From Fimbriimonadaceae bacterium (GTDB taxonomy: Bacteria; Armatimonadota; Fimbriimonadia; Fimbriimonadales; Fimbriimonadaceae): a stretch of DNA of 9,910 bases. How positions within the stretch are numbered: position 1 is the stretch's first letter; each line of letters begins with the position of its first letter. The stretch lies in NCBI GenBank assembly GCA_025451715.1, contig JANWJY010000151.1, forward strand, positions 1 through 9,910, given 5' to 3'. This document shows positions 1 to 6,846 of this stretch, one piece after another. The position numbers and the translations under genes were made by a program. Below the pieces are notes generated by a model, which saw only the letters and a list, made by a program, of their open reading frames with translations, had not been told where the DNA came from and did not search any database.

Positions 1-596
1 GCCGTAGGCTTGGTGCTATCGTAGAGGCGTTCGACGTCCGGCCCGCTGTAAAAGAGCAGATTGAAAGCGTCGGCGGCAAGTTCGTCGGCATGGCGCTCCT
101 CAGTGAAGAGGCGGAAGACGTCGGCGGGTATGCAAAAGAAGTTTCGGGCGACACGCACTCCCGAGAGCTCGAGCTGATCGCCTCGCGGCTGCCCAACGTC
201 GACTGTGTGATTACGACCGCGCTCATTCCCGGCAAGCGCGCGCCGGTGCTGATCACCGAAAAAATGGTGAAGCACATGCGGCAAGGTTCGGTGATCGTGG
301 ACCTTGCGGCACCGGCCGGAGGTAACTGCGAGTGCACGGTTCCGGGCGAAGTCACGGAGTGCAACGGCGTCACCGTGGTCGGTCGAACCGACCTACTGGC
401 GAGCATGGCCCCCGACGCCAGCAGGATGTACTCGAAGAACGTGACCGCCTTCTTGAAGGTCATCGTAAAGGAAGGTGCCCTCAACCTCGACATGGCTGAC
501 GAAATAGTGAAGGGAACCCTTGTGACACACGAGGGGAAGATCGTACACGACGTCACTCGACTTGCGTTGGAACGAGGTGGAGGAGGAACGCCATGA
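1..596 (+). CDS. pntAA: NAD(P) transhydrogenase subunit alpha part 1 (PntAA), 3' part only
   Basis: This is the C-terminal 197 residues of the soluble NAD(H)-binding domain I of proton-translocating transhydrogenase; the start lies left of the window. The frame is open from base 3, well before the first internal ATG at 90. Numbered from the first visible codon, family hallmarks are the mobile-loop GYAK (42-45), TTALIPGK (71-78), the GSVIVDLAA strand (95-103) and GGNCE (106-110). The protein ends in GGGGTP with no membrane helices, so alpha is split and domain II is a separate gene, unlike the fused E. coli PntA. The Gly-rich codons at the end also form the AGGAGG ribosome site (581-586) of the next gene. 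The stop TGA overlaps the following ATG as ATGA (593-596), so translation is probably coupled. Alanine dehydrogenase is a relative, but the downstream pntAB and pntB settle the call. Confidence 0.96.
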   Translation, partial: RRLGAIVEAFDVRPAVKEQIESVGGKFVGMALLSEEAEDVGGYAKEVSGDTHSRELELIASRLPNVDCVITTALIPGKRAPVLITEKMVKHMRQGSVIVDLAAPAGGNCECTVPGEVTECNGVTVVGRTDLLASMAPDASRMYSKNVTAFLKVIVKEGALNLDMADEIVKGTLVTHEGKIVHDVTRLALERGGGGTP

Positions 597-886
597 CACT
601 GATCGCCGTCATCACGATTTTCATACTTGCAGTCTTCGTCGGCCTCGAAGTGATCGCCAAGGTGCCGCAGACGCTGCACACTCCGCTGATGTCCGCGACG
701 AACGCGATCCACGGCGTCATCCTCGTCGGCGGAGTCATCGTACTGGGCCAGGCCAACGACCCGCTCTCACTGTTCCTCGGCTTTCTCGCGACCGTGTTCG
801 GGGTCATAAACGTCGTCGGCGGGTTCGTGGTCACAGACCGCATGCTCGAGATGTTCATCCGTAAGCCGAAGAAGGGGGCGAAGTGA
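593..886 (+). CDS. pntAB: NAD(P) transhydrogenase subunit alpha part 2 (PntAB), membrane subunit
   Basis: A 97-residue membrane subunit forming part of the proton-conducting domain II of transhydrogenase in the inner membrane. Three hydrophobic helices are visible at about 3-21, 39-53 and 58-80, followed by a basic tail (KPKKGAK). The family block LHTPLMSATNAIHG spans 28-41, and GGFVVTDRMLEMF (76-88) is also typical. His40 sits where E. coli PntA, as I recall it, has Ser in NAISG; it appears equivalent to the proton-path histidine described for the Thermus thermophilus alpha2 subunit. The ATG at 593 is chosen for an ideal AGGAGG at 581-586 with 6-nt spacing and the ATGA overlap with pntAA. 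The 3' end overlaps pntB as GTGA. Confidence 0.96.
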   Translation: MTLIAVITIFILAVFVGLEVIAKVPQTLHTPLMSATNAIHGVILVGGVIVLGQANDPLSLFLGFLATVFGVINVVGGFVVTDRMLEMFIRKPKKGAK

Positions 887-2286
887 ACGGCGACTTTATC
901 AACGTTTGTTACCTGTTGACCGCCGTGACGTTCATGCTCGCCCTAAAGCTGATGAACGGGCCGAAAACGGCCAGGTTGGGAAACCTGCTCGCTGCGTGTG
1001 GAATGGCCCTCGCGATCGCTGCCACGTTCTTTATCAAGGACGAGAACGGGGAATCGCTCGGCAACCTCCCGTGGATCGCGCTTGCTTTCTTGCTCGGTTC
1101 GTTCCTGGGCGCCTGGTCCGCCCGCAGGGTTCAGATGACGGCGATGCCCCAAATGGTGGCGCTGTTCAACGGCCTTGGTGGTGGCGCGGTGGCGCTCGTC
1201 GCCCTCGTGGAGTATCCGCACCTGTTCGCGGGGAACTTCGTGAAAAGCGTGCCGCTCGTCACGACGGTGCTCAGCCTAGTCATCGGCAGCGTCAGTTTTT
1301 CTGGGAGCATGATCGCGTACGGCAAACTGCAAGAGCTGCTGACCGGACGACCCATCACTTGGCCCGGGCAAAAGTTCATCAACTTCGCCCTGTTCATCGC
1401 AGTCGTAGCAGTCGTTGCGTTTCTGATGAACGGCGTCCCGTCCGTGTCGCTGCTCTACGGATTGCTCGGGATGGCCTTGCTCCTCGGAGTCACCCTCGTC
1501 CTGCCTATTGGCGGCGCGGACATGCCCGTCGTCATCTCGCTCCTCAACTCGTTCACGGGCTGTGCTGCGGGCCTTGCAGGTTTCGTGCTCGACAACACGG
1601 CCCTGCTGATCGGCGGCGGCCTAGTCGGAGCGAGCGGCCTGATCCTCACGCTTGAAATGTGCAAGGCCATGAACCGCCCGCTCAGCAACGTCATCTTCGG
1701 GGCGTTTGGCGGCGGCAACGCGGCTGGCGCACTCGAGTCCTCCGGAAAGTCCGGAACGGTGCGCAGCTACTCCGTCGAAGACGCCGCGATCATCTTCAGC
1801 AGCGCAAACAGCGTCATCATCGTCCCGGGCTACGGCATGGCTGTCGCCCAGGCGCAGCACGTCGTGAAGGAGCTAGCGGAGAAGCTCGCCGCGCGCGACA
1901 TCGACGTGAAGTACGCGATCCATCCCGTCGCCGGGCGCATGCCCGGCCATATGAACGTGCTGCTCGCCGAGGCGGACGTGCCCTACGAGCAGCTCTTCGA
2001 CCTCGACGAGATCAACTCGGAGTTTCCTCAGACCGACGTCGCGCTCGTGATCGGCGCGAACGACGTCGTCAACCCCGCCGCCCGATACGACAAGGCAAGC
2101 CCGATCTACGGCATGCCGATCTTGGACGTGGACAAGGCGCGGACCGTCATCGTCTCCAAGCGCAGCATGAGCCCTGGATTTGCAGGGATCGACAACGAGC
2201 TCTTCATCAACCCGAACACGATCATGGTGTTCGGCAACGCAAAGATCACCATCGCCAAGCTCTCTGCCGCCCTCGACGCGCTTTAG
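883..2286 (+). CDS. pntB: NAD(P) transhydrogenase subunit beta (PntB)
   Basis: A full-length 467-residue beta subunit. It combines the remaining membrane helices of domain II (about residues 5-260) with the cytosolic NADP(H)-binding domain III (about 290-467). With PntAA and PntAB it couples inward proton flow to hydride transfer from NADH to NADP+. Domain III motifs are clear: VPGYGMAVAQAQ (314-325), HPVAGRMPGHMN (347-358), GANDVVNPAAR (391-401) and KRSMSPGFAG (426-435). In the membrane part, MTAMPQMVALFNG (85-97) carries Asn96 where E. coli has the functionally important His91. The start is GTG at 883, overlapping the pntAB stop (GTGA), with an AAGGGGG ribosome site just upstream (872-878). 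No hairpin terminator follows, and a convergent tRNA begins 15 bp downstream. Confidence 0.97.
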   Translation: MNGDFINVCYLLTAVTFMLALKLMNGPKTARLGNLLAACGMALAIAATFFIKDENGESLGNLPWIALAFLLGSFLGAWSARRVQMTAMPQMVALFNGLGGGAVALVALVEYPHLFAGNFVKSVPLVTTVLSLVIGSVSFSGSMIAYGKLQELLTGRPITWPGQKFINFALFIAVVAVVAFLMNGVPSVSLLYGLLGMALLLGVTLVLPIGGADMPVVISLLNSFTGCAAGLAGFVLDNTALLIGGGLVGASGLILTLEMCKAMNRPLSNVIFGAFGGGNAAGALESSGKSGTVRSYSVEDAAIIFSSANSVIIVPGYGMAVAQAQHVVKELAEKLAARDIDVKYAIHPVAGRMPGHMNVLLAEADVPYEQLFDLDEINSEFPQTDVALVIGANDVVNPAARYDKASPIYGMPILDVDKARTVIVSKRSMSPGFAGIDNELFINPNTIMVFGNAKITIAKLSAALDAL

Positions 2287-2301
2287 GGGATCAAAGAAAA
2301 G

Positions 2302-2387
2302 TGGTGCGCGGGAAAGGACTCGAACCTTCACGCCTTGTGAGCGCTACCACCTCAAGGTAGTGCGTCTACCAATTCCGCCACCCGCGC
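2302..2387 (-). tRNA. tRNA-Leu, anticodon GAG
   Basis: Read on the minus strand, an 86-nt tRNA starts at 2387 and ends with an encoded CCA at 2304-2302. The acceptor stem pairs GCGCGGG (2387-2381) with CCCGCGC (2312-2306). The anticodon stem pairs CTACC (2360-2356) with GGTAG (2348-2344) around the loop TTGAGGT, giving anticodon GAG at 2353-2351, which reads CUC and CUU leucine codons. A long variable arm marks this as a class II tRNA. The T-arm is GAAGG-TTCGAGT-CCTTT, with one G-T pair. A T-rich run (TTTTCTTT) follows one base after CCA and may help end transcription. The gene lies 45 nt downstream of the LURP-one-like gene on the same strand. Confidence 0.97.
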
Positions 2388-2402
2388 ACACGGGAGACAC
2401 GG

Positions 2403-2408
2403 ATTATA
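2403..2408 (-). promoter_or_regulatory. Putative -10 box for tRNA-Leu
   Basis: A perfect TATAAT hexamer lies on the minus strand 15 bases upstream of the first tRNA base, which puts transcription start a few bases before the mature 5' end. I see no good -35 match at 16-18 bp spacing (the best hexamers there are TCTGGG or similar), so the assignment rests on the -10 box and position alone. It lies in the 45-nt gap after the preceding gene, so the tRNA may be transcribed both independently and by read-through. Confidence 0.5.
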
Positions 2409-2432
2409 CCTACGCTCTCGGGAGGCCCAGAC

Positions 2433-3023
2433 CTACCCTTCTTGTCGCCCCTCGATCGCCGCAAGGAGCACTCCGGCGGCCACTTTGAGCCTCGGATCGA
2501 TCCTGTTCTGTGGATCCATCGTGAAGTCCATCGACAGCCAGTACACGAACGGGTTGAAGTGCTGCTTGAAGTCGGCCACGCGCGTTCCGTCGATCAAGAG
2601 CATGTCGTAGTTCTGCGGCACGAGGTTGGTCAAGAACCGCCGAAGCAATGCCAAGAACTGGCTGTCCTCGATCACCTTCGCGATCTCGCGGTCGTTCGCG
2701 TCCATCACGATCCACTCGTCACGGATCATCGACTGCCATCCCTTTCGCTTGAACGCGCCGACCTTTTCGCGGGTCTCGGCGTCGAAGACGTCGTACGCAC
2801 CAGCGAAGTCAAAGACCTGGCGCGCCTGAATGCTGAGCGCTTCGCGCGTGCCGCCCTCATCGTGGTACACACGGATGTCCTCCTTGAGCTTGAACCCCTT
2901 CTGGTGGCTGAACAGCACAAGATTGCCGCTGGCATCGTAGATGCGGAAGTTCGAGCCGATGAGTTTGAAGAACTGCCGCTTGAGCTCGAAGCGGCCGCCG
3001 CTCCAGTTCACCGTGGTGAGCAT
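2433..3023 (-). CDS. LURP-one-related / tubby C-terminal-like domain protein
   Basis: A 196-residue soluble protein resembling the LURP-one-related family (tubby/scramblase-like beta barrel around a hydrophobic helix; YxjI is a Bacillus example). Visible family features are a strand with a turn at FRIYDASGN (26-34), FKLKEDIRVY (44-53), the ARQ-V-D block (67-72), YDVFDAETREKVG (77-89), then FKRKGWQSMIRDEWIVMD (91-108). A helix-prone, hydrophobic C-terminal segment runs at about 179-190. There is no signal peptide. The biochemical role of bacterial members is largely unknown; lipid or membrane binding has been proposed by analogy with tubby and scramblases. It lies 18 nt after gdhA on the same strand, so it is probably co-transcribed. 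I see no clear ribosome site before the ATG. The family call is by recall of sequence pattern. Confidence 0.8.
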   Translation of the reverse strand: MLTTVNWSGGRFELKRQFFKLIGSNFRIYDASGNLVLFSHQKGFKLKEDIRVYHDEGGTREALSIQARQVFDFAGAYDVFDAETREKVGAFKRKGWQSMIRDEWIVMDANDREIAKVIEDSQFLALLRRFLTNLVPQNYDMLLIDGTRVADFKQHFNPFVYWLSMDFTMDPQNRIDPRLKVAAGVLLAAIEGRQEG

Positions 3024-3041
3024 AGGGCGGAGATTACACCA

Positions 3042-4295
3042 CTACGGATAGATGCCGCGCATCACGGTGGCGTCGGCCACCCGCTTGACCCCGATGATCA
3101 TCGCGGCGGTGCGCATGTCCGTCTTGTGGGCCCTCATGGCCTGGTCGACGGCGGAGTAAGCGTGCCGCATGATCCTGGACAGCCTCTCGTTGACCTGCGA
3201 CTCCTCCCAGAAGAAGTTCTGCAGGTCTTGCACCCACTCAAAGTAGCTGGTCACGACGCCGCCAGCGTTCGCGAGGATGTCGGGGATCACCAAGATGCCC
3301 TTGTCGTTGAATATATCGTCCGCGTCCGGCGTTGTGGGCCCGTTCGCGCCCTCAACGATCAGTCTCGCCTTCACTTTGTCGGCGTTGCCCTTGTGCAGCT
3401 GTTGCGAAATCGCTGAAGGGATCAGCACGTCGCACGGAAGCTCGAGCAGTTGCTCGTTTGTGACGCTCTCGCACTCCTTGAAGTTGTGGATTCCGCCGTC
3501 AATGCCGCTGTAGCGCTGGTACAGGTCGTGGATCGGGAGCCCTTCTGGGTTGTAAATGCCTCCGCGCGCGTCGCTGACTCCGACGACCTTAGCCCCCAGG
3601 TCGTTCGCGAGCCGCGCCGCAACGGAGCCCACGTTTCCAAACCCTTGTACAACGACCTTGCAGTTGCTCACGTCGAGGTTGATGATCTTCGCGGCCTCTT
3701 CCATCGAAACGATGACGCCGCGGCCGGTCGCCTCGACGCGACCCTCAGACCCGCCCAGCTCGATCGGCTTTCCCGTCACGACGCCGGGCACGGTGTATCC
3801 CGCGTGCATCGAGAACGTGTCCATGATCCAGCCCATCACAGTCGGGTTCGTGCCGATGTCGGGCGCAGGGATGTCGCTGCGCTCGCCCAGGATTCCGGTG
3901 ATCTCGGTCACGAACCGGCGAGTCATTTTCTCAAGCTCGCGCCGCGAGAGCTTCTTAACCTCGACGCGTACGCCGCCCTTAGCTCCGCCATAAGGGATGT
4001 TCACGACGGCGCACTTCCACGTCATCCACATCGCCAGCGCCGTGGTCTCGTCCAGGTCGACGTGGTGGTGGTAGCGGATGCCGCCCTTTGTCGGGCCGCG
4101 GCTCGCGTTGTGCTGAACGCGGAAGCCCTCAAAGACTTGGACTTCTCCGTTGTCCATGACCACGGGGAAGTTGACGATGACCTGCCGCTTTGGCCGAGCG
4201 AGGGCCTCGTGCAGGCCCTCGTCTAAATCGAGGTAGCGAGCGGCCGTCGCAAGCTGTCGACGGGCCATCAACAAGACGTTTTCGGGTTCAGTCAT
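3042..4295 (-). CDS. gdhA: Glutamate dehydrogenase, hexameric type
   Basis: A 417-residue Glu/Leu/Phe/Val-family dehydrogenase that interconverts L-glutamate with 2-oxoglutarate and ammonia using NAD(P). The catalytic domain shows GPTKGGIR (67-74), Lys94 in MTWK, the catalytic lysine Lys106 in PYGGAKGG, and Asp146 in PAPDIGTN. The Rossmann domain shows GFGNVG (218-223). The C-terminal part contains VEGANGPTTPDAD (314-326) and the NAGGVVTSYFEW block (343-354). Length fits the roughly 415-residue hexameric class found in archaea and Bacillus. Cofactor preference cannot be read safely. The frame is open to 4742, but the ATG at 4295 is chosen: family homology begins there, it lies 5 nt after the mreD stop, and AAGGTGA stands about 10 nt upstream. 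It appears to be the fourth gene of the mreBCD transcription unit. Confidence 0.95.
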   Translation of the reverse strand: MTEPENVLLMARRQLATAARYLDLDEGLHEALARPKRQVIVNFPVVMDNGEVQVFEGFRVQHNASRGPTKGGIRYHHHVDLDETTALAMWMTWKCAVVNIPYGGAKGGVRVEVKKLSRRELEKMTRRFVTEITGILGERSDIPAPDIGTNPTVMGWIMDTFSMHAGYTVPGVVTGKPIELGGSEGRVEATGRGVIVSMEEAAKIINLDVSNCKVVVQGFGNVGSVAARLANDLGAKVVGVSDARGGIYNPEGLPIHDLYQRYSGIDGGIHNFKECESVTNEQLLELPCDVLIPSAISQQLHKGNADKVKARLIVEGANGPTTPDADDIFNDKGILVIPDILANAGGVVTSYFEWVQDLQNFFWEESQVNERLSRIMRHAYSAVDQAMRAHKTDMRTAAMIIGVKRVADATVMRGIYP

Positions 4296-4300
4296 TGGCG

Positions 4301-4783
4301 CTAGTTCACCTTCGGGCGCAGCGTCCGTCGCATGAGTGCGTAAAGCGGGATGGCCAGCACGCCGTTGTACATTGCCGCAACAATTGTAGCCCGAAGATAC
4401 GGCCAGGTTTCCGGAGGGGGGGCCGGAATCATCAGGAGCAGGTGGGACACGACCGTGCCTGCCAGTACGACCAGCCCGACATACCAGGGCCGGACGTCCA
4501 AGTCCAGTCTGCTGACGTAGCCCGCCGCGTAAGAGACCAGGGTGCTGCTGATCGTGAGGCTCGACGTGTCTGCCCCGGCCACCCCGCCGTGTAGTAGCCC
4601 TCCCACAAAACCCAGCACGGCGCCGATCGTTGGCTGGAAGAACACTGCACTCGAAAGCGCGACTATGAGAAGGATGTCTGGCGCCGCACCAGCAATCGTC
4701 ATGTGCGGCGCAGCCGCGAGCTGCAGTGCTGCACCAAGCCAAAAGGCGAAGAACAGCGTCAGGAAAGGACGGATGCGGCTCAT
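4301..4783 (-). CDS. mreD: Rod shape-determining protein MreD
   Basis: A 160-residue integral membrane protein, the typical size for MreD. It works with MreC and the MreB filament to position the lateral wall synthesis machinery. Hydrophobic segments lie at about 6-24, 36-49, 53-68, 78-92, 99-119 and 133-151. The PDILL motif (35-39) after the first helix is characteristic of the family, as is a Gly-rich second helix hairpin (GAVLGFVGGLLHGG, 54-67). The ATG overlaps the mreC stop as ATGA (4783-4780), so translation is probably coupled. MreD sequences diverge widely; the call rests on topology, the PD motif and position after mreC. Confidence 0.92.
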   Translation of the reverse strand: MSRIRPFLTLFFAFWLGAALQLAAAPHMTIAGAAPDILLIVALSSAVFFQPTIGAVLGFVGGLLHGGVAGADTSSLTISSTLVSYAAGYVSRLDLDVRPWYVGLVVLAGTVVSHLLLMIPAPPPETWPYLRATIVAAMYNGVLAIPLYALMRRTLRPKVN

Positions 4784-5583
4784 TTGAGGACGAACACCTC
4801 GCTGAGCTCTCCCATGACTAAGCTCGGTAGCACGAACACACGCTTTGCACCAAACTTCTCATCGTCGACCGACTCGATCACGATGCCGATCCGAATCCCC
4901 GCAGGGATGTACTCAGAAATGCCCGATGTGACGACGGGCGAGCCGACGAGCACGTCCGTCGATCCAAACACTCCCATCGAGAGCCTCGTTGCAGTCGCAC
5001 CACTGATGATGCCGATAATTCTCGGCTCGCCCTCGATCGCTGCCGAGATCTTGATGGCCGGGGACGTGATCAAGAGCACGCGGCTGCGATTGGCGTCAGC
5101 GACCTCGATGATTCCGACTAGCCCCTTGGCAGCGATAACGGGCTGGTACTTCTTAATCCCGTCGTTCGCGCCGCGGTCGATGATGATGCTGTTCTGTCCT
5201 GGCGACTGCCCGATGATGTTCGCGTACACCTTCTTGCGCGTTGGCGGCGCGACGTAGTCGTTCATCTCCCGCAGCGCGTCAATCTGTCCCTGCAGCCGGT
5301 CGAGCGTCTCTTGGTACTGCTTCATGCCCTCGAGCTCGGCGGTCAAGCGCTCGTTCTGGCGGCTCAGCATGTCCGCGTCGCGAACGCCCTTGAGAAACTT
5401 CTCCGTGTACGACAAGGAATTGCTGACGACCTGGGCCGGCGGTGCGACAAGGCCCTGGATCAGCAGGGTGACGGGGTCGGACCGACCGTTGTTTCGCGCG
5501 GCGGTCTGTATTTGGCCGAGCACGAACCCAGCGACACACAGCCCAGCGAGGACGATCCAGTCAGGGCGCTTCTTTTCCTTCAG
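4780..5583 (-). CDS. mreC: Rod shape-determining protein MreC, probable CTG start
   Basis: A bitopic protein linking cytoplasmic MreB to periplasmic wall enzymes. From a CTG at 5583 it has 267 residues: a basic cytoplasmic tip (KEKKRPD, 2-8), a membrane anchor at about 9-25, a coiled coil at about 60-110 and the beta-barrel MreC domain (120-267), which includes IIGQSPGQNS-IIIDRGANDG and GLVGIIEVADANRSRV. The conventional alternative is GTG at 5523, but that start falls inside the anchor helix and would leave a protein with no complete membrane segment. Upstream in this frame there is no ATG, GTG or TTG before a TGA. The CTG overlaps the mreB stop as CTGA, matching the NTGA overlaps elsewhere in the window, and AGAGAGG lies about 11 nt upstream. 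Family identity is sure; the start codon is an inference. Confidence 0.93.
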   Translation of the reverse strand: MKEKKRPDWIVLAGLCVAGFVLGQIQTAARNNGRSDPVTLLIQGLVAPPAQVVSNSLSYTEKFLKGVRDADMLSRQNERLTAELEGMKQYQETLDRLQGQIDALREMNDYVAPPTRKKVYANIIGQSPGQNSIIIDRGANDGIKKYQPVIAAKGLVGIIEVADANRSRVLLITSPAIKISAAIEGEPRIIGIISGATATRLSMGVFGSTDVLVGSPVVTSGISEYIPAGIRIGIVIESVDDEKFGAKRVFVLPSLVMGELSEVFVLK

Positions 5584-6650
5584 GTACGTGAAGCCCTCTC
5601 TAGTATCCGCCGCATTTCGGGGTCATCGTGGATCATGTCGAGCATTCTGCCCGTGCCGATCGCGACGCAACTGAGCGGGTCCGGCGCAACGTGGACCGTC
5701 ATGCCAGTCTCCTCGGCGATCAATCGGTCGATTCCGCGCAGAAGCGCACCGCCTCCCGCTAGCACGATGCCGTTGTTCATGCAGTCCGCGGCCAGCTCTG
5801 GCGGTGTCGCCTCGAGCGTCAGTTTTACGGCCTCGACGATCTCGTTCAAGGGTTCCTGGATCGCGACGCGAATCTCCTCGCTGGTGAGTTCCGCGCTGCG
5901 TGGGAGCCCTGTCACAAGGTCGCGGCCCTTTACGGGCATCGACAGCTCTTCTTCCAATGGATACGCACTGCCGATTTCGAGCTTGATCTGCTCAGCCGTG
6001 CGGTCACCGATGTAAAGGTTGTATGCGCGGCGCACGTATGACGCTATCGCTTCGTCAATCTCATCGCCAGCGATACGGATCGAACGCGCGTGGACGATTC
6101 CCGCGAGCGAGATGACCGCGACCTCCGTCGTACCGCCGCCGATGTCGACGATCATCGATCCGACGGGCTCTCCGATAGGGAGGCCCGCGCCGATCGCCGC
6201 CGCCATCGGTTCCTCGATGACGTACGCCTGGTGCGCGCCTGCCTTCTTGCACGCATCGAGCACTGCGTCTCGCTCGACCTCCGTTACTCCACTTGGTATT
6301 CCCACCACGACCGTGTTGTAGAGCGCGAAGCCGTGCATCTTGCGCGCCATGCGCACGAACTCCTTGATCATCTCGAGAGTCTGGTCGTAGTCGGCGATGA
6401 CTCCGTCCTTGAGCGGCCGTATGGCTACGATGTTTGCTGGTGTCCGGCCGAGCATCTTCTTGGCCTCCTCGCCGACCTTGAGGACCTTGCCCGTGTTCTT
6501 GTCGACCGCGACGACGCTCGGTTGGCGGATTTGGATGCCTTTGCCAGCGACGTAAACGACGGTGTTCGCCGTGCCGAGGTCGATTCCGACATCAAGGCTC
6601 AGCTTTTGAAGAAGATTTTTGATGAAGGAGGGGACGCCGATCCTCGCCAT
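5580..6650 (-). CDS. mreB: Rod shape-determining protein MreB
   Basis: A 356-residue bacterial actin that forms membrane-bound filaments guiding lateral cell-wall synthesis. ATPase motifs are intact: phosphate-1 loop DLGTANT (24-30), the connect-1 region EEPMAAAIG (146-154), phosphate-2 DIGGGTTEVAV (169-179) and the adenosine motif GIVLAGGGALLRGI (294-307). The N-terminal stretch SFIKNLLQKL (8-17) could be the short amphipathic membrane-binding helix seen in many MreBs. The ATG at 6650 has GAAGGA (6663-6658) 7 nt upstream. The gene is first in mreBCD; the 196-bp gap before it contains the terminator of the preceding gene, so a promoter is expected between about 6670 and 6777, although I cannot pick convincing -35/-10 boxes. 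The stop TGA is shared with the proposed CTG start of mreC. Confidence 0.98.
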   Translation of the reverse strand: MARIGVPSFIKNLLQKLSLDVGIDLGTANTVVYVAGKGIQIRQPSVVAVDKNTGKVLKVGEEAKKMLGRTPANIVAIRPLKDGVIADYDQTLEMIKEFVRMARKMHGFALYNTVVVGIPSGVTEVERDAVLDACKKAGAHQAYVIEEPMAAAIGAGLPIGEPVGSMIVDIGGGTTEVAVISLAGIVHARSIRIAGDEIDEAIASYVRRAYNLYIGDRTAEQIKLEIGSAYPLEEELSMPVKGRDLVTGLPRSAELTSEEIRVAIQEPLNEIVEAVKLTLEATPPELAADCMNNGIVLAGGGALLRGIDRLIAEETGMTVHVAPDPLSCVAIGTGRMLDMIHDDPEMRRILERASRT

Positions 6651-6776
6651 CAGAAGTTCCTTCGACTAGTCTGGCATAAATAACAGGCACTCGCCTCCAG
6701 TTGGGCATTCGGCGTTCTCATGGTATGTCGTCGGTACGGCGACGCTTGAAACTTACTGTCATGCGATTGCAACACG

Positions 6777-6819
6777 AAAAATCAAACGGGCCCAAAGCCG
6801 AATCTGCGCTTTGGGCCCG
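6777..6819 (-). terminator. Intrinsic (Rho-independent) terminator
   Basis: A perfect 12-bp inverted repeat, CGGGCCCAAAGC (6787-6798) and GCTTTGGGCCCG (6808-6819), encloses a 9-nt loop. On the minus strand it is followed at once by TTTGATTTTT (6786-6777). The plus-strand side has no T run, so it works in the minus direction. It begins 27 nt after the stop of the small membrane protein gene and separates that gene, and perhaps purH, from mreB. Confidence 0.92.
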
Positions 6820-6846
6820 AAAGCCTGTGAGTACGCGAGCCGAGGA

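Noticed and set aside
1659..2360. Plus-strand frame of 233 codons overlapping pntB and reaching into the tRNA
   Set aside because: It is Arg-rich out-of-frame translation of pntB and runs through the tRNA; pntB motifs occupy the true frame.
2302..2408. tRNA-Leu as an integration (att) site for a mobile element
   Set aside because: No integrase gene and no repeated copy of the tRNA 3' end is visible; the flanks are core genes on both sides.
2442..3416. Long plus-strand open frame of 324 codons
   Set aside because: It lies antisense to the LURP-one-like gene and the gdhA 3' end, is rich in His/Asp/Val/Arg typical of the reverse complement of GC-rich coding sequence, and shows no domain.
3450..4226. 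Plus-strand open frame of 258 codons antisense to gdhA
   Set aside because: It is a shadow of the well-supported gdhA coding sequence with biased composition and no recognisable motif.
4296..4742. N-terminal extension of the glutamate dehydrogenase frame by 149 codons up to 4742
   Set aside because: It overlaps mreD in another frame, has no resemblance to the dehydrogenase family, and the ATG at 4295 gives the normal family length and spacing.
6651..6786. Specific -35/-10 boxes for mreB
   Set aside because: Candidates such as TTGCAA or TATTTA do not pair with an acceptable partner at 16-18 bp, so only the presence of a promoter region is inferred.
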